From contig NW_008805103.1 of assembly GCF_000004825.1 (NCBI RefSeq), positions 557,941 to 621,940 on the forward strand: a DNA stretch of 64,000 nucleotides. Reading direction: 5' to 3'. The position numbers were made by a program, and so were the translations under genes. The DNA is from Heterostelium album PN500 (Eukaryota > Evosea > Eumycetozoa > Acytosteliales > Acytosteliaceae). How positions within the stretch are numbered: position 1 is the stretch's first letter; every line of letters starts with the position of its first letter. Under the pieces are notes generated by a model, which ran no database searches, was not told the DNA's origin, and saw nothing but the letters and a program-made list of their open reading frames with translations. Positions 1-10,265 of the stretch are shown here, piece by piece.

Positions 1-2120
1 GCGGATTGCGATGGTAAGATCTTGGACCACGACTATCTCTTAATGTCACACCGATCCAAGAAATTTGTTGTTTTCGAAGAGATTTTAATTGATGAACAGA
101 ATCCACAGCAACAGAATGCTTCCACCGATACTACCACTAAATCCATAAACGTTGGATCACCTAATGCACAGAGAAAGTTACCACCTGCCCCACCACCTCG
201 TTCGCCATCTAGCTATCCAGTTCCCATTACACCACTCACCAATAACAACAATCCACTGATGGTTCACACCGAGTTGATATCGGATCCATCATCGATGAAT
301 GTATCCGATCGTCCCAATACAATAACACATACATTTTCAAATGGATCATTTACCATTGGTGGTGGACTTAATATTAATAGTCCAAGTTTTATCAATAGTA
401 ACAACAATAGTAGTAGCAATTGTTCATCACCTTCATCACCATCATCATCACCTTCATCACCAATGTTAGAAGCAACCAACAGCAATAGTAATAACAATAT
501 AAAGAAATCACCATCATCATCACCAAACACCAGCAGAAAGAATAGTAAAGAAACAACACCGGCAACCACCACATCGTCAACACAAACCAATTCTCCATAT
601 CAGTATTGTAAATTTTTAGATAAAGTAGAGAGTGCAAACAATCCACCGACCACAGAGAAAGGCAAGATCTTGGACAACTATTTCAGTCATTACTACCAGG
701 AGCTTTTCAAGTATATACATCAGCGAAGCAGACGTTATCAGCGAGTACTCGATTTCTGTAAGGAGTCGGGTCTGGACGAGTGCGGTGCACAAGCCTGGAC
801 ATCAAAGCATTTCGAGAGTGAAAGCAACTTCCTCCGGAACAAACGTGCCGGTATGAAGCTAAAGGAATTCAAAATTCTCACGCAAATCGGAAAGGGTGGA
901 TTCGGACAGGTGTTCCTCGCCATCAAGAAAGACACTGGCGACATTGTCACGCTGAAACGAATCAAAAAGCAATCGTATCAATGGGCGAATCAGAGAATAC
1001 AGGTCGCGCAGGAGAAGGCAGTGATGTCTGAGTCGAGCGGCAAATGGATAACGAAACTGCTCTACTCGTTCCAGGATTCACAGTATCTCTACCTGGCGAT
1101 GGAGTATCATTGTGGCGGCGATTTCCGCGCGCTACTCAACTCACTCGGCATGCTCAGCGAGGAGGACGCGCGATTCTACATGGCCGAGATGATCGAAGCG
1201 TTGAACTCGCTACACACACTGAAATTCACGCATCGCGATATCAAACCCGGTAATTTCGTCATCGATAAGCACGGCCATATCAAGCTGATCGACTTTGGAC
1301 TGAGTAAAGAGGGAATAGAGAGCAGGAACGGATTCAACCAAAAGACAATGTCAGACTTTAGAAAGAGTTGTATGGATGGAACGTTCTCGTTCCGCTCGAC
1401 ACTCACTCATGCCAACGGAACCAACGGTGTCGTGGCGTATCGTCGTCCTACAGCACACTCTGCGGTGGGATCACCCGAGTACATGGCACCAGAGATTGTC
1501 GCCGACGAAGGATACAACCACACCTGCGACTACTGGTCACTTGGCTGTGTCTTCATGGAGATGCTCTGTGGATTCAATCCGTTCTGCGCCGACACACCCA
1601 ACGATGTATTTATAAATATCATACAGTGGCGAGAGGTTTTAGATTGGCCTCTTTTCACACAAGAAATATCACCTGAAGCTTCTGATATTCTAAAAAGGTA
1701 AGCAGCAGCAGCAGCAGCAGTGATTAGATTAAGATTGTTATCCATTTCCAAATTATTGTTGTTATTAACTAACTATCTATTTTTCTTTATGTTTGTTTGT
1801 TTCTTTCTAGAATGTTATGTGAACCTTCAAATAGAATTAAAAGTTTAGAGGAATTCAAGTCACATCCATTTTTTAATAGGAATGGAATGACTTGGGAATC
1901 TATTTTGGAGCAGAAACCACCATTTATTCCAAAGGTAGAGAGTGATATAGATACTTCATACTTTGAAGACGCTGTAAATAATGATCCGTCTTCTTGGGAT
2001 GTCTCTGCACCAGAGCCAGACAATGAGCGAAGAGATCCATTTTCAAATTTAAACATCCCATTTTTTACCTACAGAAAATCATCTGCACTCAACATTATAG
2101 AAAATAGTTTAAACTATTAG
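1..2120 (+). CDS. NDR/LATS (Dbf2-like) AGC protein kinase, 5' end cut by window edge
   Basis: Exons run 1..1697 and 1811..2120. The frame is already open at base 1 and has no convincing ATG before the edge, so the N-terminus is missing. After an Asn/Ser/Pro-rich linker comes a MOB-binding N-terminal regulatory segment (about nt 650-860, with conserved FLRNKR) directly before the kinase domain. The domain shows the glycine loop GKGGFGQV (about nt 890), the catalytic lysine in VTLKRIKK, HRDIKPGN (about nt 1228), DFG (about nt 1290), and a long basic insert ending in SAVGSPEYMAPE, as in NDR kinases. Exon 2 holds the AGC tail and a hydrophobic motif FFTYR near the C-terminus. All catalytic residues are present. 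Family knowledge: such kinases act with MOB proteins in Hippo/mitotic-exit type signalling, cytokinesis and cell shape. Which dictyostelid ndr paralogue this is I cannot say. Confidence 0.9.
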
Positions 2121-2450
2121 TTAGATCTAACTAATAGTTTTTAAATTATATTAATATAATATAATAATCAAAAATAAAAATAAAAATAAAAATATAATAT
2201 AATATTAAAAAAAACAAAACAAAACAATCTCATTAATTAATTCATTCAATTAACTTCTATAATAATATATAAAAGATAATCTAAACTATCATGATCGCGA
2301 TGATCGATGATTGATTTGATTCATTTTTGATTTGATTTGATTGATTCTGATTTTGTTTAAAGATTATATTATTAAACTATTTTATTATTATTATTATTAT
2401 TATGATAACATCTGTGTATGTGTAATTAATTATGTATGGTATTTGATTGT
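2121..2450. other. Convergent intergenic spacer, AT-rich
   Basis: This lies between the 3' ends of the kinase and the NDUFA8-like gene. It holds AT-rich sequence with A-runs and an ATT repeat (about 2385-2401). I see no gene; it should contain both 3' UTRs and poly(A) sites. Confidence 0.6.
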
Positions 2451-2890
2451 TTATTGGAATTTTTCGAATGACTTTAATTTGAAACATTGTGAGAGATCGA
2501 CTCTTTCTTTATCACATTTTACAGAACGCATATTATTCTCTTCCAAACAGTGAACTGCTTTATCTAATTCTTGTTTACATTCTTTTGTGAGTTCTTGCAT
2601 GCTGTTATGTTATGAGTAAGAGTGATGGTTTGGTTAGTTAACTTTGTACTGCTGCTACTACTGTTGCTACACGCAACTATATAATCATATTATGATCACA
2701 TAATCTTGATCGATATTGATACATACATCTTTTGAGTGCAACCAGATACGGCAATTGCATATCTAAGACAAACCTCTGGATCGTCACCCTTTTCGATTTT
2801 ACATTTTTCGAAAGCATACATAGATCTCTCACAGATTGACCAGATTGGATCGACTGACATCAATAACTCTGCTCTTGTATATTGTTCCAT
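2451..2890 (-). CDS. ndufa8: NDUFA8-like complex I subunit (twin CX9C protein)
   Basis: Two exons, 2890..2727 and 2601..2451, joined by a GTATGT...CAG intron, give 104 residues. The protein has four evenly spaced cysteine pairs: CX9C at the start (CERSMYAFEKC), CX9C (CLRYAIAVSGC), CX9C (CKQELDKAVHC), then a CX10C overlapping a last CX9C (CDKERVDLSQC). This order and spacing match NDUFA8/PGIV, an accessory subunit of mitochondrial NADH:ubiquinone oxidoreductase that is oxidised by the Mia40 system in the intermembrane space. It is shorter than the human protein (about 172 residues) because the C-terminal extension is missing. It stands divergent to the WD40 gene with about 210 bp between the two starts. 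Another CHCH protein is possible, but the four-pair pattern argues for NDUFA8. Confidence 0.75.
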
Positions 2891-3104
2891 TTCTCTTTTC
2901 TATTCTATTTTATAATATATAATTTATTGATTGGTTTTAAACAATAATCGCTATGATCACAAAAAATGATCTTTTCATTTTTTGTTTTTTTTTATTTTTG
3001 ATAATTTTATTTTTCATTATTTTTTAATTATATGTCAGAGACTGCTGTTCTTGAAGATTTGATTAGTTTTTAAGAGTTATATTATAATTAGAAAATACAG
3101 TAAT

Positions 3105-4449
3105 ATGAGTGGAAACGGTAGTAATACTAGTATAACTAGTTCATCTACAACTTCAGTCACACCTTCTGTTGTTGTTTCGAGTACAACAAACACTGGTGGT
3201 GGTGGCAATACAACTTCCAATACATTAACACCGACAGGAACATCAACAACAGCAACAACCAATATCAGTGGTAGTGGTAGTAGTAGTAGTGGTGGTGGTG
3301 GTACCAGTATCAACAGTAGTAGTCATATCGGAAGTAGTAGCAGTACTGACTACACAAAGACTCACGTTGAAACTCTAACAAAGGAACTGAAACAATTGAA
3401 AACAAAACTAGATAACTATGAACGTGAGAATAAAGATCTAAAGAAATCAATCTATGATTTAACTGCAAGGTATTTTATTTTATTTTGTTATAACAACATT
3501 AATAATAATAATAATAATAATATACTAATAATAATAAAATTAATATTATTATTAATTATAGATATGATATGCTTGTTTATCAAACCGGTAAATCACATAA
3601 GCCATTCAATATCGATGCAATATTTACATCACAAACACCAGAGGTATCCAGTAGTGGTTCCATAGACCAGTCGACTACACCTGTAATCGTACCACCACCT
3701 ACATTAGTCTCCGATGTTAACGAAGAGAGTATGAATACATTGCATTGCATTGTATATATCTATATTTTTAATAATTAAAAAAATCATTCTTTCTTTTTCA
3801 TAGGAGTATCATCTACACAACAAAGAACCAGTAAGAAAATGGACGAAAGACACTTCTTTTATAAATTCACACTCAAAGGTCACAATGCAAGCGTTTACTC
3901 TGTCAAGTTTTCACCATGTGGAAAGATGTTGGCATCTGCAAGTTTCGATAAGACTTTAAAGATCTGGGATGTTTTTAATCAAAGAGAGGTAAACTATCTA
4001 TCTATCCATTTATAGCTAACTTTTAGTTATATTATTATTATCTTTAAAGATTGTTTAACAAACAAAATTAATAATCAACTATTATTATTATTATTATTAT
4101 CATCATTCAGATTTCAACATTATCAGAACATAATGTAAATGTTAGTGAAGTTGCATGGAATAACGATAGTACAGAGATTCTCTCTGGTTCATACGACAAG
4201 ACAGTAAAGCTTTGGGATTTACAACAGCCTAGCAAATCGATTGCTTCGTTCAATACCTCTGGATTCGTGTTGGATGTCATGTTTTCACCGGTCGATAACA
4301 ACATCTTCTTTGCTGGTAACACTCAGAATCATATCATTGGATTCGACAAGAGAACTCCAAACTCTATCTTTGTATTAGAGAATGATTCATTCATCAATTC
4401 ATTGTAAGATTATAATTATAATTATATAATTGCTAATAATATGATTAAC

Positions 4450-4520
<71 letters not shown>

Positions 4521-5524
4521 TTATTTACAACTTTGATTATTAGACATATATTTAAAGATGGTCAACATATTTTGACAGGTGATTCTAATGGAAAGCTAAA
4601 GGTATGGGATACAAGAAAGTCTAATAAGATTACTTTGCCCGAAGGTTTTCATTCCGATATTGGTGTCGACGGCATGGCAGGTAGCAAAGAGAGTTGTCCA
4701 CCAATCGATACATTCGATACCTCGCAAGAAGGTAGACCCATTTCAGGTATTACAATGTCATCTACCAACAGTGAAGGTGACGATGGTAGATTTTTAGCTG
4801 TTAATTCTTATGATAATGGTATTGTATAAATTTGATATATATATATTTGTACAAATGTTAAACGATATATAATATTAATATTGAACACAACAATCAACTA
4901 GTTTTAAGAGTATATGATAGATCAAAGGTATCGATTGTTTCACATCCATATTCATTGGCACCAATGAAACTGTTACATTCACTTACAAGTCATAAGAATA
5001 AGAATTGGCCAATTAAGAGCTCTATCTTTGTAGGAAAGGATTTCAGTATGTTAATTAATATTTATTAATATAGTTAAATAATGTGTTATAATTACTAATT
5101 ACTAATTATTATTTGCTTTGCTTTTGTTCAACCACTAACTAGATGATGGTGGTAATATTAAGAGAAGTGGAGAACAAACGAAATCAGAGGAAGACGATGA
5201 CGATGAAAATAAATGTGATGATATCAATCAATCGGTATTGCTAGCCACTGGTAGTGCAGATTACAATGCTTATTTATTCGATATTGGTTTTACAAAAGTA
5301 AGTAAAAAGAAAAAGTTATATAACAATGTGCTATGGTTGATACTTATATACTTTAATTAAAACAAACACTATAGCAATCAGGTAAAGTTTTACAAAAATT
5401 GGAAGGACATACTGATAGAGTTTACTCTGTCAAGTTCCATCCTTCGGAACCGATTTTGGCATCTTGCTCGGCAGATTCCACCATCAGATTATGGACACCA
5501 AAGAAAAAGATATTCAATCAATAA
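3105..5524 (+). CDS. WD40-repeat protein with N-terminal coiled coil
   Basis: Eight exons: 3105..3469, 3562..3728, 3804..3988, 4111..4403, 4544..4818, 4902..5045, 5143..5297, 5375..5524. All junctions are GT-AG with matching phase, giving about 577 residues. The first ~80 residues are Ser/Thr/Gly low complexity. A short coiled coil follows (from HVETLTKELKQ, about residues 85-120). From KGHNASVYSVKFSPCG onward there are about seven WD repeats ending in typical WD dipeptides (LKIWD, VKLWD, LKVWD, LRVYD, IRLW). An acidic insert (EEDDDDENK) sits between late repeats. The closing repeat (LEGHTDRVYSVKFHP) resembles the first, as in a closed propeller. The protein is a scaffold by family; I recognise no specific orthologue. 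Intron 4 carries a long AACT repeat. Confidence 0.85.
4450..4520. repeat. (AACT)n tetranucleotide repeat in an intron
   Basis: About 17 near-perfect AACT units fill most of intron 4 of the WD40 gene (intron 4404..4543). This is simple-sequence expansion, likely polymorphic in length. It lies wholly inside the intron and does not touch the splice sites. Confidence 0.9.
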
Positions 5525-5651
5525 GGGACAGAGATAGTAGATATTTAAATATTATGTTATATTAAAAAAAAAAGCTAAACTTGTGTGATATCAAGTAAAC
5601 ACTGATTACTTTATAAATTTATATTATTGAATCAATCGGTTATTTATTTAT

Positions 5652-5977
5652 TTAAATATTGGCTAATAATAGCTCATTTAAATTATTATAGATTTCCTCT
5701 GGAAGTCTACCGGATAACGATGATGAAAGTGGATGTTTGCTGGTGATTGCACGTAGTAGATTTGAAATGTATACTCTTTGACCTTGATTGTCATCGATTG
5801 ATAGATTGTGAATTAAATACATCGATTCAACCAAAGTATCTAAATCAAACTCCAAAAATGATTCCAAAACCACTGAATAGCCTTCCTTGAAGAATATCTC
5901 TGACATTGTTAAACCACCAATTGATTGACTCAATGCAAATATATTACCTATTAAATAAATTGATTCTTTTAACATTC

Positions 5978-6028
<51 letters not shown>

Positions 6029-6423
6029 GTAAATGTTAAGATAAATTGTGTTAGATTAATAATCATATTATCATTACTATAAATTGTTAATTGTTAATAA
6101 ATATACATACATTTTATATGATTTTATATAAATTGAAAGTAGATGTATTATCTTTAAAAGTTGATCTGTATAGCTCTTTGAGATTGTATATGATAGGTTT
6201 GCATTTGAGAATATTCTGCCGAGTATTCTAACCAATGGAGTGACAATCTCTACAGGTCTACTTAGTTCCACGCTATTCGTTCCATTGTAATCCAATATAC
6301 AAACGAACAAATCTAAATAGTTTTCTTTAATAATCCAATTAAACACCTCTGTATAATCTAAAAAGTCATTTAACAACCATAATATTTCTATTATAACATT
6401 ATTATCACTATTATTACTATCGA

Positions 6424-6454
<31 letters not shown>

Positions 6455-7531
6455 GGTTGATTTATTCTTTTCTATATTATCTAAATATTGTATCAGTTTT
6501 AACTTTAGTTCATTGAAGATATCATATTTTATAAGTGATTTGAATGCTGTGTAGTTGTGCTCTATCAATCTCATCATTAGAAAACAACAATTCAATACTG
6601 TTACTCTTGATATCTAAATAATAATGATAATAATAATAATTTGATTTAGTTGTTTGTTTGTTTGTTTGATTGCTATCTTATCATGATAAACACACTTACA
6701 TCAGATTTAAATAACTTTACTAAAGGATTAATAATACCTTGTGCTACAAGAGTATCTCTATATTCTTGATTATCATTTGCAATGTTAAGTAATGCCCAAG
6801 AGCATTGTTCTTCTAATATCTAAAAATGATAAAAAGAAAAAGAAGAATAAGTAAGATTATCATAGTATAATAATTAATAGTTGTCTTTTGTTAATCTAGA
6901 TTAGATAGTAATTGGATATTTACATTATTTTTAGATGATAGATAGTTTATAAGAAGTGGTGTTGTACTAATGATGGATTTGGTTTGTGATGTATTTCCAG
7001 CGGCAATGTTTGTTATACACCAAGATGCCTCTGCTTGAAACACTTCATTTCTAGAGTCTGCTAGCATGTCAATGATGAATCCCAGCACATATTCATCATT
7101 GATCACCGCATCAATTACAGGATTGATCGTAGAGTAATCACTAATAGATAAAAGACATCTTAACATAATTATTGCATCTTTCTTTTCATTACTCTAAGTT
7201 TGATCAATAAAATAAATATTTCAAACAAACAAACAACAAAACACAACAAAATAAAATAAAATAATATTAATGTTAGTTAATCTTATCTGATCTGATTAAT
7301 CATTTTCAATAAATATCAAAAAAGGTAGATAATCACATCTATTTTATTCTTAATTGCATTGATTTCATTCGAGTATTGAGGAGTGACAATGAGTGAACCT
7401 CTCTTCTCTGCTATCAATTGTTGTTGAACGGTGGTTCTCTGATTGATTTGTCTCTGTATTCTCCGCTCAGTATACTCATGAGATGAAGGTGTTGGTTTGT
7501 GACTCTTCTTACTTCTCTCCATCACACACAA
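5652..7531 (-). CDS. Armadillo-repeat protein, importin-alpha/TMCO6-like
   Basis: Five exons: 7531..7337, 7193..6924, 6819..6700, 6613..6111, 5976..5652. All are phase-consistent and give 470 residues. The N-terminus is basic (SKKSHKPTPSSHEYTERRIQRQ), resembling an importin-beta-binding segment. The rest is helical ARM-type repeats, including the importin-alpha-like stretches EVFQAEASWCITNIAAGNT and EEQCSWALLNIANDN. An Asn run (about nt 6425-6455) interrupts one repeat. By family it would be a nuclear-import adaptor or the related TMCO6 type. The ARM region is shorter and more divergent than classical importin alpha, so TMCO6-like is my preferred reading. The donor of exon 1 (GTGATT) is weak, so that junction is less sure than the others. 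Confidence 0.7.
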
Positions 7532-7939
7532 TCGACTTCAAAAAAAAATTATATTACAACACGCCACCTTAGCGATTTCAAAGTCATTTAATAGTGGTAA
7601 TTAATTTTCAAACTTTGAAAAAAAAAAAAATCAAAAATCAAATAAATAAAATGGGGTCCACACACTAATTCACTCACACATTCGGAAACTTCTTTTGACA
7701 AAATAACACCAATTATTTAATTTAAAATAAAATCAATTATTATTTTTTTATTTTTTGCAAACAAAACCAATAATAATCGCAAAAAAGTTTTGGTTGCAAC
7801 ACTAGTATTTCATTTCATTTCCTATCTTTTTTAGATTTATTATCTTTTTATTTATTTTTTAAATTTTGTATTATATTTTATATTAGATTTTCTTTAGTAG
7901 TTAAAACAAATAAGTTGTAAAAACAAAACAAAAAACAAA
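7532..7939. promoter_or_regulatory. Divergent promoter region
   Basis: About 400 bp separate the ARM gene (leftward) and the membrane-protein gene (rightward). The sequence is very AT-rich with poly-A and poly-T tracts, as usual upstream of dictyostelid starts. I see no specific operator-like motif. Confidence 0.5.
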
Positions 7940-8593
7940 ATGGGATACGACGATAATAATAATCAACAAAATCAACAACAACAACAACAACAACAAAATG
8001 TTAACACACCATTGAATACTGGTTATCAAACACCAAACTATATCAGTGGACCAGCTGTTAATGATGGATTCTCTTTAGGTCCAAATGCTTACCAATATAT
8101 GCCGATTGTTAATAACAACGCTAATGTTAACAACAACAACAATGCTAATAACGGTAGCAACAATAATATGGGTGTATACTATGGATATCCAGGTCAATTC
8201 CAACCAGGTCCACCACCCCCAGGTTTCGTATACCAACAATACGTTCCAGCCAACGGTGCCATCATCACCACTGCCACCGTTCACTCTTCGAGCAACAACC
8301 ACGGTAGTGACTCTAGTCTCGATGAACACAGCACAGAGAATTGCAAGAGAAGAGGATACTTCCACGCCGAAGAGGTCACCGGTGCTCTTATCATCTTCCT
8401 CTGCGGTTTCTTCTTGACCTGCATCTGGTTGGCCGGTTGCATCTACTTCAAATCCAAGAACAGTACTGCTCGTGCACTCGGTATCCTCTCGGTCATCTTG
8501 TTCACCGTCTTCACAATCATCTCTGTCGTTTTAATCTCAATCATCTTCACCCAAGCAGGCAACACCGATAACAACTCATCGTCCGGTTGGTAA
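7940..8593 (+). CDS. Gln/Asn/Pro-rich protein with two C-terminal membrane segments
   Basis: A single-exon gene of 217 residues; the ATG follows an A-rich leader (ACAAAATGGG). Residues 1-130 are Gln/Asn rich and then Pro/Gly/Tyr rich (YGYPGQFQPGPPPPGF), likely cytosolic and disordered. Two hydrophobic helices follow, about residues 146-170 (GALIIFLCGFFLTCIWLAG) and 180-205 (ILSVILFTVFTIISVVLIS), with a short basic loop (YFKSKNS) between. There is no signal peptide. This is a hairpin membrane protein. I do not recognise the family and assign no function. The second half is markedly GC-richer in codon use, consistent with high expression. Confidence 0.75.
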   Translation: MGYDDNNNQQNQQQQQQQQNVNTPLNTGYQTPNYISGPAVNDGFSLGPNAYQYMPIVNNNANVNNNNNANNGSNNNMGVYYGYPGQFQPGPPPPGFVYQQYVPANGAIITTATVHSSSNNHGSDSSLDEHSTENCKRRGYFHAEEVTGALIIFLCGFFLTCIWLAGCIYFKSKNSTARALGILSVILFTVFTIISVVLISIIFTQAGNTDNNSSSGW

Positions 8594-8999
8594 AAGAGAT
8601 TATCACCAATCACCACCACCACCACCATAACCATAATCGATTGACAATTGCAATTGTCTTAATTCATTTTTAATTTGTATTTTTCTTCTTCATCTTTATT
8701 AATTTGTATTCGTATTTAAATCAGTTTCATAAACAATAACCAACCAAAACAAAAATTAACAACAAAATATAATATGATAACTCCCCAACTCCCCAAAAGC
8801 ATTCCACCAAAACAAAAGTTTAAACAATAAACAAAAAGATTTGGTCATTTTTTTTCACAATTACTACTACTAATGATTTATTCTCATTACCTTATTTTAT
8901 GTATGAAGTAATAAGTTTTGATTATATATTGATATGTACATAAAAAATAAAATTGATTTTCTAGGTTATTTATTATTAAAGAAAAAATAACTCATTTTT
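8594..8999. other. 3' UTR and AT-rich spacer
   Basis: AT-rich sequence with AAC and A-runs downstream of the two-TM gene. Nothing codes here that I can support. Confidence 0.5.
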
Positions 9000-9567
9000 C
9001 TTGAACTTGGTTGTTGAAGTTGTTGTTCCTTTGTCGAATTTGTTGGACCTGATTTTGAAGTTGTTTTAGCTGTTATTCAAGTTGTAGTCGTGTATCTGAA
9101 TCTCCATTAGTCTTTGAAAGTCTGCTATTGGACTTTCAAATTCTCCACCAATATCCATTATACACATTTTGTCAAGGAATTCTTTTGGATTGTAATTTGA
9201 TTTGTTTAACAAATAGTTTCGTGTCAAAGAAAAATTAAAACTATTAAATAAATAAAACTTACTTGGGTTCTCTTTTCTATCTAAAAGATTTAATAAGTTC
9301 TCGGAAACTATTCTGCTCTTAAAAATGAATGATATTTAGTTGTCTAAAATGGATTATCGGCAGTATAAATGGTTGTACCATCAATGGCTGGGAAAACTTC
9401 AGGTGGTCTCAAAGAATGCGGGTAGGTTCAAGTGAAAGTCTGGACGCCCACTAGAATGTGTTTACAAGCAAATTCTTGTAACCTTGATCAAGTTCCGGAT
9501 GGAAATCAGAAAAGGTAACTTGGATATCTTCAAGTCGATCTTCTATTTCTTCAAGATTATCTTCCAT
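9000..9567 (-). pseudogene. Decayed protein-coding relic, family unknown
   Basis: Read on the minus strand from an ATG at 9567, the sequence starts MEDNLEEIEDRLEDIQ and continues about 38 residues. It then loses frame repeatedly. Further protein-like blocks appear in other frames (for example EFLDKMCIMDIGGEFES near 9130-9180). Base composition over this stretch is more codon-like than the flanks. I read it as a gene or gene fragment with several breaks. An alternative is a multi-exon gene whose introns I failed to place. I do not recognise the family. Confidence 0.4.
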
Positions 9568-10265
9568 TACTCAAGGATAAAAAATTATGAAATAGAGTTC
9601 TTCACACAAGAAAGAAGGTATTAATTTAATAGGTTATAAGTTGATAAAAATAAAAGTAATCCATGTGCCAAGATACAAATAGAAGCTTCAGACACAATCA
9701 GATTCTCACACCCAACTCCACATCGACTTTTACTGAAACATATGTCAAATTTTATTGCATCACTGTATCTATAACCAGTTTAATTCAACTTTTTTTTTTC
9801 ACAATTTTTCATTAAGTTCAGAAAAAAATTGTTATATTCAAATATCAGAAAGAAGATGACCAAATCAAATCGATTTACGATATCAAAATGACCGATATAT
9901 ACTCTAGACTATTATTATATTATAACTTTAAATAAATTCCAAAACCAAAAATAAATAACAATGAAAAAAAGGAAAAAGAAAAAAAAAAAAATTTACAAAA
10001 AAATTTGTTTTGTTAATTTTTTGAAAAATTGACGTCTTCATTTTTTTTCTTAAACTATTACAAGATTAAAACAATTTCTTTTGATTTGTATAAATATATA
10101 CAAGGTATCAATTTATAATTAATATATATTTATATAATTGTAAACAATTTGATGTCTTATTAAGATATTGAAATAAAACCTTTTTTTTTTATTATTATAA
10201 AATTTTTGAATGCTTGTATTACCTTTTTTTTGTTTGAATAGATAAAACAAATAAACTATATAAAA
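9568..10265. other. Intergenic region upstream of IleRS
   Basis: About 700 bp of AT-rich DNA with long A- and T-runs (9960-10060, 10180-10240). I see no gene. The last part should hold the IleRS promoter and leader. Confidence 0.5.

Noticed and set aside
264-646. Antisense open frames in the kinase linker
   Set aside because: Products of the Asn/Ser repeat codons read backwards (Leu/Val/Tyr runs).
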